A stretch of 64,000 nucleotides of DNA. Origin: Persicaria tinctoria (lineage: Eukaryota; Streptophyta; Magnoliopsida; Caryophyllales; Polygonaceae). A program made the position numbers and the translations under genes. Each line of letters opens with the position of its first letter. Position 1 is the stretch's first letter. The notes beneath the pieces are model-generated. The model was not told the DNA's origin. It did not search any database and worked only from the letters and a program-made list of their open reading frames with translations. Below are positions 53,664 through 63,029 of this stretch, one piece after another. The stretch lies in assembly GCA_037127255.1 (NCBI GenBank), contig JBANSL010000012.1, forward strand, positions 32,479,115-32,543,114, read 5' to 3'.

Positions 53664-53938
53664 AATCCAAAGTTTTTAAAGAAGCAACACATTACCACTT
53701 TTGTAAAGGCAAAAGGAAGCAGAACCTCTCCTATATGTCACCATTGTGCTAGAAAGGGACATGTAAAAGAGACATGCCCTTATAGAAGAAAGGATCCATA
53801 TATTATTCGTAATACATTTCCTGTTCATTTGAGAAAAGAACGGATAACACAAGTTTGGGTCCCAAAAGGCACTATTTTACCAAATATGGTTTACCCCAAC
53901 AATGGATCTAAATTTGCTCACTGGTCTAGGCACAAAGG

Positions 53939-54387
53939 TTGATGTTTGTTTTGCAGGAGATCACCAAGGTGAAGGAGCAAAAATGGATTATTGATAGTGG
54001 ATGCTCGAGGCATATGAGTGGGAAGAATTCTCTCTTTCATGATCTAAAGGAGCAATCCATAGGAATAATCACTCTTGGTGACAAAGGAAATGCGCAGAGA
54101 AGATACAGGAGACTCAATCATGTAAGCCCACATATACACTACAAAAGCTTGTGACCAAAGGGCTTGTAAGAGGGTTACCTGAGATGGACTTCAAAGGTAT
54201 TGATATGTGCAATGCATGCACACGAGGTAAACAAACACGTAGCTCTTTCAAACCCAAAAAGGTTGTAAGTACTTCTAGACCCCTTGAACTTTTACATATG
54301 GATTTATGTGGTCTTATGCGAGTCAAATCTCCCAATGGTAAAAAGTACATGCTTGTTGTTGTTGATGATTTGTCATGTTATTTTTGA
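53939..54387 (+). pseudogene. Sirevirus protease and integrase N-terminal remnant
   Basis: W-I-I-D-S-G-C-S-R-H-M-S-G near 53,985 is the copia protease active-site region. After a deletion the sequence resumes with G-L-V-R-G-L-P and C-N-A-C-T-R-G-K-Q (about 54,160-54,235), the zinc-binding start of integrase, then L-L-H-M-D-L-C-G. The catalytic core beyond V-V-V-D-D-L-S is missing. The element cannot make an integrase. Confidence 0.85.
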
Positions 54388-54865
54388 TAAATGCAATGAC
54401 GGTGCTTTGAGTGAAAGTGTTGCATATATAGATCTTAATATCTATGAAGAGAACGAGGAAGGTGATGATGCTGCTACCAAGAACACAGAGAAGATGAACA
54501 TGCAGGAACCGATTCTCAACACTGAAGAATTGGCCCAAGGTGTTGAAGATTCATCCAAAGCCCTTGGTGTCCAATCCAACAGTGATGAGACTTCAGAAAC
54601 TGCTGTAACTGAACTTAATAGGACCACGGAGTCAGACGTACCACAAGTCAATACTACTGGTGTGACGAATTAAGGAGCTGAGACTAGCAAAAGGAAATTC
54701 AAATACTCCCCATCACACTCTTTAAAGGATATCATTTCTGACCCTACTTCTAGTGTTCAAACTCGTTCTAAACTTAAAGATCTTTGTGCTTTTCACGCGT
54801 TTGTTTCTCTTATTGAGCCCAAGAAGGTAGATGAGGCACTTCAGGAGCCAGACTGAATCATTGCT
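54388..54865 (+). pseudogene. Sirevirus linker between integrase and reverse transcriptase
   Basis: Acidic, asparagine/threonine-rich sequence, open from 54284 to 54673, then a broken stretch. P-K-K-V-D-E-A-L-Q-E-P-D and a TGA at about 54855 lead into the reverse transcriptase. This part normally links integrase and polymerase in copia elements. Confidence 0.6.
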
Positions 54866-55693
54866 TTGCAAAGTGAGCTTAATGAATTTGAAAGGAACAA
54901 AGTCTGGACCTTGAAGCCTAGGCCAAAGCATCAATCAATCATTGGCACTCGATGGGTGTTTCGAAACAAGCTAGATGAGAATGGTAAGGTTGTGAGGAAC
55001 AAGGCAAGGCTTGTTGCTCAAGGCTACAATCAAGAGGAAGGTATTGACTACGAGAAGACCTTTGCTCCCGTAGCTAGGCTTGAAGCCATTCACATTTTAT
55101 TAGCATTTGCATCTTTTATGAGAATAAAGTTATATCAAATGGATGTCAAGTGTGTTTTTCTCAATGGTTTCTTAGAGGAAGAAGTTTATGTGGCTCAACC
55201 CCCAGGTTTTGAAAGCTCAGAATTTCCCAATCATGTTTATAAACTTGACAAAGCGCTTTATGGTTTGAAACAAGCCCCAAGAGCTTGGTATGAGCGCTTG
55301 TCAAAATATCTTTTAGAAAATGATTTTAAAAGGGGGCTGATCGACAAGACTCTTTTTATCAAGACCAAAGGAAATGACATTTTGGTTATTCAAATTTATG
55401 TTGATGATATATTATTTGGTGCTACTAACACATCTTTGTGCAAGGAATTTTCTGACATCATGTGCAGTGAATTTGAGATGAGCTTGATGGGTGAACTCAA
55501 CTTCTTTTTGGGATTACAAGTTCATCAATCCAAGAAAGGGATCTTTGTCAACCAAAGCAAGTACACTAAGGATCTCTTGAAGAAGTTCAAGATGGATCAA
55601 TCCAAGGCAGCCAAGACTCCCATGAACTCAACATTGTCTCTAGATCAAGACAAGACTGGAACAAGTGTCAATCAAAGGAGTATCGAGGGATGA
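54866..55693 (+). pseudogene. Sirevirus reverse transcriptase
   Basis: Clear plant copia reverse transcriptase. T-R-W-V-F-R-N-K and A-R-L-V-A-Q-G come near the start, then D-Y-E-K-T-F-A-P-V, Q-M-D-V-K, A-L-Y-G-L-K-Q-A-P-R-A-W near the middle, and the catalytic Y-V-D-D-I-L-F-G at about 55,397-55,420. The expected V-K-T/S-A-F after Q-M-D-V appears as V-K-C-V-F. A frame change at about 55,690 separates it from RNase H. Confidence 0.92.
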
Positions 55694-56349
55694 TTGGATC
55701 TTTCTTATATCTCACGGCTAGTAGACCTGACATCATGTTTAGTGTTTGCATGTGTGCTAGGTTTCAAGCTGATCCAAAAGAATCTCACCTTGTGGCTATG
55801 AAGAGGATCTTTCGATATCTCAATGGCACTAAGGAGCTTGGACTATGGTACCCAAAGCAAAAGGATTTCACTTTAATTGGATATTCTGATGCAGATTTTG
55901 CAGGCTATAAGATGGATAGGAAGAGCACATCAGGATGTTGCCAATTTTTAGGAGCATCTTTGATCAGTTGGCACTTAAAGAAGCAAAACTCAATCGCTCT
56001 ATCCACTGCAGAAGCCGAATACATTGCAGCTGGAGCCTGTTGCTCCCAAATCCTTTGGATAGCCCAACAAATGCGAGATCTTGGCATCAACCTCAAAGGT
56101 ATTCCAATTAAGTGTGACAATACAAGTGCCATCTCCATCACTAAGAATCCTGTTCAGCATTCGAGGACCAAACATATTGATGTAAGGCATCATTTCATTA
56201 GAGATCATGTTGAAAAAGGTGATGTGTCCATATCTTTTATTTCTACTGATTATCAATGGGCTGACATTTTTACTAAGCCTTTGGCAGAGGACAGGTTCAC
56301 CTTCATTAGACGAGAGATTGGGATGCTTAACAAGGATGCACTTTCGTAG
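55690..56349 (+). pseudogene. Sirevirus RNase H and end of pol
   Basis: I-G-S-F-L-Y-L-T-A-S-R-P-D opens the region. Y-S-D-A-D-F-A-G, T-S-G and S-T-A-E-A-E-Y, then K-C-D-N-T-S-A-I and T-K-H-I-D-V-R-H-H-F, mark the copia RNase H, ending with A-D-I-F-T-K-P-L. The stop is at 56347-56349. The domain is intact in itself but out of phase with the polymerase before it. Confidence 0.92.
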
Positions 56350-56809
56350 GGGGAGCTTTCCCTTTACGAAAGATACATTCCACTTAGTGTCAAGACCCTT
56401 GAGGACTATGTCAAGGTGTATGAAGTAAACAGTGGAGTACATTTATCGGATCATATATTTTTGGTTAATATCTTTTTAGATATTTAATCAATCATATTTT
56501 CATCGGATTTCGAAAATTGCCTATTTGAATTATTTTTATCCGTTAAAGATACTCTATTTTTGGAACCAGATTTTTTGGTTATTCAGTACGATTTTAATGG
56601 AAATTTGAATTTGAATTTGGAAACCCTTCAAATCTTAGCAATGTAATGATTTCTTTCCTTGGAACCCTAAACCCATCCCATCAATCCCTCTACTTAAACC
56701 CAATTCTGTACCCGATTACAATCCACACTCAGATTTTATCCAAACCCTTTCCACTTCTTCATCTTCAACCTCTCAATCGCCTCTCAAGAAACCCTAACCG
56801 ACTTTCTCC
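56350..56809 (+). other. Spacer between pol and env-like frame
   Basis: Non-coding sequence. In Sireviruses a spacer here precedes the env-like frame. No splice acceptor could be chosen with confidence. Confidence 0.5.
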
Positions 56810-57634
56810 ATGGCATCCCAAACCAAGAAAGCTGTCACACCCAAAAGACTTGGCGCCACCCCCAAGGGACGTCAGGCCATTGCCACCTCTCCCACACCTG
56901 AACCCGATCCTCAAGCTATCGTCCCAACTGTCGTCCAGAGCACCATTGCTGAGAGCTCGGCCATTGCTCCCAAAAGCTCTCAAAAGCGCTATGTTAAGAA
57001 GCCGATCAGTGCCAAACAGAAAGGGAAGAGAAAGGTCTTAGTTGAGGACCCGGATGATGATGTGGAGGAAGAGGATCTCGACGACCTCCTGGAACGAGAT
57101 GCTGCCAAGGAAGCCGAGGAGGAGGCCTTAAGGAAGAAAAGGGCTGATGAGGAGGCCGAGCTTGCTAAGAGAATTACCGAGGAAGAAGCTGAGCGGATTC
57201 GGAAGGAAGCCGAAGCCGGGGAGGTTCCATCCGAGGAAGAGCCTGAGGAAGATGAAGAAGAAGAGCAAGAGGGATCTGGAGAGGACGAGGAACCAGAAGG
57301 AGATGACAAGGGGTCCGCTGAGGACTCGGGGTCTGAGGAAGAGGAGGAAGAATCTCCCTCTCCTTCTCCTCCTCCCCCGTCTCGAAAGAAGCGGAAAGCC
57401 CCTGCTGCTGTCAAGCCTCCATCTCCTAAGCGCACCAGGAAGGGCACTGTCAAGGGTCTTGTAGCGCCTGTCAAGAGAGCTACTCCCACAGTTGCACGCA
57501 GAAAGAATGCAGACCCCCCGGCCTATATCCAGGTAAATCAATCTTTGCCCTCCTCTTGGTTTCAAGATGCTGAGACTGCTGGTAAGTGGGTAGACGAGTT
57601 TCGTACTCGTAAGATTAGCTGTTCAGATTTTTAG
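56810..57634 (+). pseudogene. Sirevirus env-like frame, first part, charged
   Basis: Begins M-A-S-Q-T-K-K. It is lysine/proline-rich to about residue 70, then a long acidic, coiled-coil-like part (E-E-A, E-E-D-E-E runs), then S-P-P-S/P-S-P-K-R rich sequence. It ends in a stop at 57632. The next frame at 57671 is in the same phase, separated by two stops, so it was probably one protein. Sirevirus env-like proteins sit at this position; a true envelope function is unproven, and no membrane segment is evident to me. Confidence 0.65.
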
Positions 57635-57670
57635 ACTTTGAGTTCTTTGAAGCTTTGAAGTTACCTTGCA

Positions 57671-58519
57671 TTGAGCTCCTCAAAAAATCCCCAGCCTGGA
57701 CACTTCCTTAACCTTGAAACTGTTTATTACCCCCAGCTTACCCGACTTTTCTACATTAACCTAAAAGCCAAAAACGACACTGATGGTTGGTCTTTGGAAT
57801 CTGTTGTCAAAGGGGTTAGAATCTCTCTCAACTCCAATGACTTTGCAATTTTCCTTGGCTTACCTACCCCTCTTCCACCTACTCAAGTCCACCCCTCTAA
57901 AGAGAACTGCATCATCCTAGCCCGAGCCAAATATCTCCTACCCGAAGCATCCAACAGCACCTCAAAGCAACTCACCCACTCATCCCTAACCCTTGAAGCA
58001 AAAATAATTTTTAACATCATTGTTCGATGCCTCTTACCCCGTCTTAACTCTGGCTCACTCCTTACCGACAATTCTATGGTTCTGCTCTACCGCATCCTAA
58101 ATGGCCTTGATCTTGATCTGGCCAACACTATCCTTGGAACCATGGCCCATGCCAGAAAAGCTCGAAAAGGCTCTCCCCTCCCCTTTGCTACCCTTTGGAC
58201 CCCTATCTTCAAAGCTTCTGGAATTGATGTCAAAAATGAAGAACAGCTGCGTCATACGGGTAAGTTTGACTCTAAAGGCCTTGAAAAGATTGGCATCACT
58301 CGGTCTCCCCAAGGGATCTTGAGTCTTGCCACTCCTTCAAAAGTCTTTCCCACTGCTCCAGCTTTCGATGAACGCATGGACAACCTAGAGTTGGGCTTGG
58401 AGGAAGTTCGCCTGGATATTAAGGAGCTGCAGAAGGAGATTATGACGGAGATGAGCGAGATTTCAAAGATGCTGGAAGGACTGTGGACGAGGCTCACTGA
58501 TGATACTCCGGATGACTAA
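57671..58519 (+). pseudogene. Sirevirus env-like frame, second part, plant-transposon-protein type domain
   Basis: Globular sequence beginning S-S-S-K-N-P, with F-L-N-L-E-T-V-Y-Y-P, F-Y-I-N-L-K, a F-A-I-F-L-G-L-P segment and N-I-I-V-R-C-L-L-P. This resembles the conserved domain often annotated as putative plant transposon protein in Sirevirus env-like frames (recalled). The last 45 residues form a strong coiled coil (L-E-L-G-L-E-E-V, I-K-E-L-Q-K-E-I). No ATG occurs at the start, supporting a longer broken frame. Confidence 0.65.
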
Positions 58520-58549
58520 GCCTAAACCTTACATCCGCCCTTTGTTGAA

Positions 58550-58779
58550 AGACAAAAAGGGGGAGATGATCGTTAGACTTTGAAAACCTCTGCTTAAAGG
58601 TCTTGGAAGACCTTGGTTTTTTATTTATGGTTTTCGGTTGGATGGTTGTTGCATGCTTTAAAAATTTGATCCAACATTTGTCTAACCCTTGCAGGTACTT
58701 AGTCCGATCTCCATTTTATTATCTTTGTTTGACTAAGTTGCAGGGATGCACAGGTTTTGTCTTTCATCAAGGGGGAGAT
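58550..58779 (+). other. Sirevirus polypurine tracts
   Basis: AAAAAGGGGGAGAT occurs near 58,554 and TCAAGGGGGAGAT at 58,767-58,779; the second abuts the 3' LTR. Repeated tracts upstream of the 3' LTR are a known Sirevirus trait. Confidence 0.8.
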
Positions 58780-59505
58780 TGATAACTCCCTCCCTTGATG
58801 AAAATCGGAATAGATGTTTCAAAGGCTTTGACAGGATGTTTGTGTCAAAGGCCTTGGAACACTAACAGTTGATGAAAAACAAAACCTATATTATTTGTCC
58901 AAATATTATTTTATCATATTATTTTATCTTGTTATATACTTCTGTTATACTATATATACATGTGACTAACCGTTTCAGGAAGTATATTCGAAGATTATAT
59001 CCTTCCTTATAACATATTGAGGAGATCAGTTTAAACCGGATCATGGCTTCGAAGTGTCCATATATAGAAGATTGAAGATCAAACTGATTCGAAGGAGCCG
59101 TTGGAGATCTGGTGTTGAAGATCCTCACGCTCCATACTCTTATATAAAGGAAAGGAAGGAGAAGACAGAAAACAATAAGTGCTACACGAGTTCCATTCAT
59201 TCAAGCGATTTGTCTTCCAAGTGTCTCTCTGCTAAGCGCTCAAGAGTTTGTTGTTTATTTCAAAGCCTTTGAGAGTCACTGTGAGCTTATAGGATATATT
59301 CATTTAAAGTTTTACTCGAGAGTTTATAACTCGGGAAGTTGCACTAGGATGTTGATTTGTGAGAGTAAGAGGATTGTACTAGATGGCTGAGAGAAGTGGG
59401 GCTCTTCTAGATTGGTCTAGGACTCCAAGGGAACGTGAGTTGACTAGATTGCAATTGTATAGGAGAGAGGCTTCTCGGTGAGCTATTAGGATCCTAAGCT
59501 AAGCG
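58780..59505 (+). repeat. Sirevirus 3' LTR, truncated
   Basis: Matches the first 725 bases or so of 41515-42524 and stops abruptly at 59505 (last shared bases AAGCG), where a family-B LTR fragment begins. The missing 284 bases do not reappear beyond that fragment. Confidence 0.88.
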
Positions 59506-60854
59506 GGAATGGTGGTTTGATGTCGAGTAGAATATGTGCAGAATAAAAATAATGAAATAAAACAAATAAAGATGCAAACTTCCAAGGTTCGGGATCACCA
59601 CAACAATAAACATATGTGTAGATTATAAACCACATAAAGATGCATGCTTTATATCAAATAACTTTCGTCGTTAACAAATAGGAATATAAAGGCTCTCGCA
59701 TAAACCCTAAGTGTTACTATCCCTCTTTCATAATTAATCCAAATTCATAACAAGATTACTTTCGTTTCAATATCATAAATAAGGATCACCTACTACTCTC
59801 GTAGAAGAATCATGCATATAAGATATAAGATGATAAAGACATACAAATTCATAAATTCATAAATCAAACACATATATCTATGTTGGGATCACCCCAACCA
59901 TTGAAGAAAGAAACCATAATAAAATAAAATAAATTTATCATAAAATAAACTAAAACTTACAACCGTTCAATCGTCTCTTTCCTCATCTCTCTCTCTCCTC
60001 TCTCCTTGCGCCCCAAGACGACTTGACTTGAATGTTTGAAAAACCAGCCCCTAGGGCTTTATTTATAGTGATTCATCTAGCTAATCTAGGAAAGGAACAA
60101 CTATATCTATATCTAAATCTATCTATCTAAATCCTAAGATAAAACATTGATAAATAAATAAAATAAAGCAAATAAAATCCCCCCTAGGTAAATTAGGGAA
60201 TTACTAGATAGGATAAAGTCTTCCAAGTTGATAGATCTTTCGTTCCTTCATGCCCAAGCATTCTCACATCCGGACTCCTACTCGAACTCGACTTGGATTC
60301 GTCCCTGGGCTCTACCCAACATTGAGTAAGTGTACTTGACGTCAGCCAGATCTTGGCTCCTGGTCAAATCTTCACTCGGTCTCGATCTCTGAAGGTGATG
60401 TCGGTCAGATTTGTACTCGACATCGACCAAGTGTAGTCGCCGTCGAGTACTTCTGTCAGCTTTCAGCATTCTGCTCCGTCTTGAAACACACTTTACCGTG
60501 TCCTTGTTCGTCCGATTGACACATATGAATATGCTTTAGAGAGATTTTTTTAGGGCTACAACTCTCATGAACACATCCGAACTTGATTCAAAATGGTGAA
60601 TGGTGAAAAGTGGGATTTTCTCTGGTTGCACCATCATGTGCTCTTCCTTAGCTTCTCCAATGTTTTCATGACTTTCCTTTAAGCTCCAAAGTGCGTCCGA
60701 TTTCTGGGAAATTAAACAAAAACTTGTGTAGACTTCCATATATTGCAAGTAAACATAAACTACATAAATCTCATGCTTTCCCAATATAAAAGTATAAAAT
60801 ATAGACAGAAATCAAAGCAAAAGATGACATAAAAGATAGTAAAAAGAGCGCACA
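59506..60854 (-). repeat. Partial family-B LTR, minus orientation
   Basis: The reverse complement follows the B LTR (2317-4060) in order: outer end around 60,650-60,854 against 2317-2520, TCGA-bearing U3, the TATA/CCCTAGGG block at 60046-60067, then the GA-rich and 'gtttattgttgtggtgatcc' parts against 3760-3785. The inner end of the LTR is missing at 59506. No interior follows, so it is a fragment or truncated solo LTR. Confidence 0.82.
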
Positions 60855-60879
60855 TCTGGAAAGAGACGAAATAATTGAA

Positions 60880-60913
60880 AGAGAGAGAGAGAGAGAGAGT
60901 GTGTGTGTGTGTG
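60880..60913. repeat. (AG)n(TG)n microsatellite
   Basis: About ten AG units followed by about seven TG units, directly beyond the family-B LTR fragment. Confidence 0.95.
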
Positions 60914-60916
60914 TAT

Positions 60917-61165
60917 CCGCTCATCCGACCCCGAGTCTTGACATTCTATCCCAAAATCCGATTTTTGGAAATCCGACTCTTTTTGATCTTAGTCCAGTTC
61001 GATCGACTTAGTCGCTTTACATCTGGATCGGGTACTATATGGCCCATTTAAGGGGTTGACCCTCCCACTCACAAACGACTCTATGTTTCCAAGAGGATTC
61101 GAACTTCGAACCTCTTGGCATGGGATGTAGCCCCACAACCACTACACCAACTTGTGATTGGTTTG
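60917..61165 (-). mobile_element. tRNA-derived SINE-like repeat
   Basis: On the minus strand TGGTGTAGTGG (61139-61149) resembles an A box with one mismatch, and GTTCGAATC (61096-61104) is a perfect B box, at tRNA-like spacing. A unique-looking body follows to about 60,917. No poly(A) or duplication was found. A degenerate tRNA gene is less likely because the arms do not pair well. Confidence 0.5.
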
Positions 61166-61395
61166 AAAATCCGACTCTAAGTTTAAATTCATTTCAAATG
61201 ACTCTCGAGAATCTAAGTTTGAAATCCGATTGATAATGGGTTTAGGACCTGATAAGTTAGGATTTTAAAGAGTGTTGAAATGTTTTTCAAGGGATTTTCC
61301 GAAAATAGAAACTCGCTCAAGGACAGGTTTTCCAAAAACTTTCCAATTTTGGAAATTAAATAATTATTTAAAATCCCAGTCTTTACAGGGGCCTA
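61166..61395 (+). repeat. Dispersed repeat copy 2 (pairs with 19680-19925)
   Basis: Matches 19680-19925 in order and orientation with moderate divergence and small gaps, for example 'gaaatccgattgataa' and 'ttttccaaaaactttcca'. It is non-coding. Confidence 0.65.
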
Positions 61396-61674
61396 GCGTT
61401 GTAAATTAGAATGTGCTCAAATTTTTTTATAGCAGAAGAGGCAGTTTTGGGCAAAGATAGTTCTGAAAAGTGAGACATTTAACCAGCTACAACTAGAGTA
61501 GTAGACATTATATTTATAGAGGATATCACTTAGGTAGTTAATATTAAACCCCAATGGTCCTAGATTGGTCGTACATGCCATGATATTACTTAGTTCTTTG
61601 TGACCGACTGAAATTAGTGGGCACTAAAAAAAAGGATCATTTTGCTTATCACGGTGTGTTTTAGAATTAAACTG

Positions 61675-61725
<51 letters not shown>

Positions 61726-62100
61726 TAATATGTAACTTGTGCACACCCCTTAGGGTGTACTTTGTGCACGTTTTTTGGTCATTGATCGAAGGTAAGTGGA
61801 TGGTTGAGATTAGAAGGATTTTTTCCATTTTAAAAAAATAAAAAAACAGTGGGGTCTGCACACTAACTCCCTAATCCGGACTTACTCTCTTTGAAAATAA
61901 ATGTGGGCGCGTGTGTGGAAGATGTTGGAAGAAATTTAGCCACATTGTGGGCCCCACTTAACAATTAAAAAAAATAAAAAAATGTGTTTATTAAAGGGAA
62001 ATTTGCTAAAATGACCTTCATATCCGGAAGGTTTGCATGAGTAACCCAATCCGGAAAAAATGTGCACAAAAGCGGATATCTGGATTGAGGAAGCAAGCGG
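61396..62100. other. Intergenic sequence with (TA)n(GA)n microsatellite and short inverted repeats
   Basis: No gene recognised. (TA)n runs from 61676 to 61705, followed by (GA)n to 61724. Just beyond, GTGCAC and ACACCC/GGGTGT pair around the centre of 61738-61769. The remainder is AT-rich. Confidence 0.6.
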
Positions 62101-62321
62101 TAGCCGGTAAACGGAGGGGAGTCAGGAAAGAGGAAAAAAAAAAGGAAAGAGGGGAAAGGGAAACAGAGGAGGAAGACGCCTCATTCGATCGGCGAGCTCG
62201 GGTGCCATGAAATCGAGGGGTGCGGCGGTGGCGGAAGCGTCGGACGCCCGATTAGATTGGAATCCAAACCGACCAAATTCATCTCCTCTTTCCTCGTCTG
62301 TCTCTCTCTCTACCAACAGAT

Positions 62322-62400
62322 GGGAAGGTCGCCCTAATCACCAGCGGAGCAAGCGGGATCGGTGAGGGGAAACCGCCAGGCGCTTCGGTTTCGACTCCAG
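62322..62400 (+). pseudogene. Short-chain dehydrogenase/reductase (SDR) N-terminal remnant
   Basis: One frame reads G-K-V-A-L-I-T-S-G-A-S-G-I-G-E, which fits the SDR cofactor motif T-G-x3-G-x-G with a serine before the glycine. After this a one-base shift leads to T-A-R-R-F, the usual continuation. No upstream ATG is in frame and no catalytic Y-x3-K follows, so I read it as a broken first exon or captured fragment. The surrounding 62,150-62,500 is GC-richer than its flanks. Confidence 0.5.
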
Positions 62401-62930
62401 CACCACCGTCTCGCCGTCGGACTGTTGTTCTCGCAGCTTCGGCGCCCTGCGGGTACAACCGCCTCCTCCGATGATCCTGGTTGTGGTGCTTGGAAGGATA
62501 AGGAGGAGATTCTGCACTCCAAAAGGTCTCCCTTTCTTCGTCTTTCGTTTTCTCAATCGATCAATTGCTCGTCTATCTTTGATTATCTGATGATGTGAAT
62601 TTGATTTGTTTTTTTGGTCGGCGTGCGAATTTGATTGGTTAACTATACTAGTTGAAAACTTAATTCCTGAGAGGCTATTTTGTACTGAACAATTTCACAC
62701 TTGTATGATTGCTATAGAACTAAGCCAGTGAATGGAATGAAATTAGGGAAATTCTCAGTGCTATCTATTCCTGCTGTGAACTGCATATCACTGTATCAAA
62801 TCTTGCCCAGGTTGTTCTAGAAGGAGATTAGAAATGGAAGTTGCCTTACTATTTCATTGGGAATTCAATCTTGCAAAGAAACTTGTTCTAGAAGGAGATT
62901 AGAAAGGGTGGTGAGTTGGCCACCTGCAAA
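62401..62930. other. Flank of the SDR remnant
   Basis: No gene recognised. TTGTTCTAGAAGGAGATT occurs twice (about 62,813 and 62,883), 70 bases apart, as a local duplication. Confidence 0.5.
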
Positions 62931-62973
62931 CGCATCCTGGATGTGCGGCACTCGCGTATACATCCAGGATGCG
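62931..62973. repeat. Perfect 14-bp inverted repeat
   Basis: CGCATCCTGGATGT at 62931-62944 pairs with ACATCCAGGATGCG at 62960-62973 across a 15-base spacer. It is GC-rich and lies just before the extreme AT-rich tract. Confidence 0.85.
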
Positions 62974-63029
62974 CACAGATTGGCATGCCCGCGGACAAAT
63001 TCCGCATGTTTCCACACGTGGGAAGTGAA

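Larger units (their letters stand above)
41515..59505 (+). mobile_element. Sirevirus-type Ty1/copia retrotransposon, defective, split by element D
   Basis: A 5' LTR (41515-42524) is followed by the Ty1/copia initiator-tRNA primer site, gag, protease, integrase remnant, reverse transcriptase, RNase H, an env-like region, a polypurine tract and a truncated 3' LTR (58780-59505). Without D (42939-52493) it spans about 8.4 kb. Sirevirus assignment rests on the env-like frame after RNase H, long charged gag, and two AGGGGGAGAT tracts before the 3' LTR, features known for that lineage. The integrase core is deleted, several stops and shifts are present, and the right LTR end is lost, so it is inactive. 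Confidence 0.88.

Noticed and set aside
56989..57565. Serine-rich frames on the minus strand
   Set aside because: They are the antisense of the acidic GAG/GAA-rich env-like frame of the Sirevirus.
61078..61165. Functional tRNA gene
   Set aside because: Pol III-like boxes are present, but acceptor and anticodon arms do not pair properly and no terminator T-run is placed correctly. A SINE-type origin fits better.
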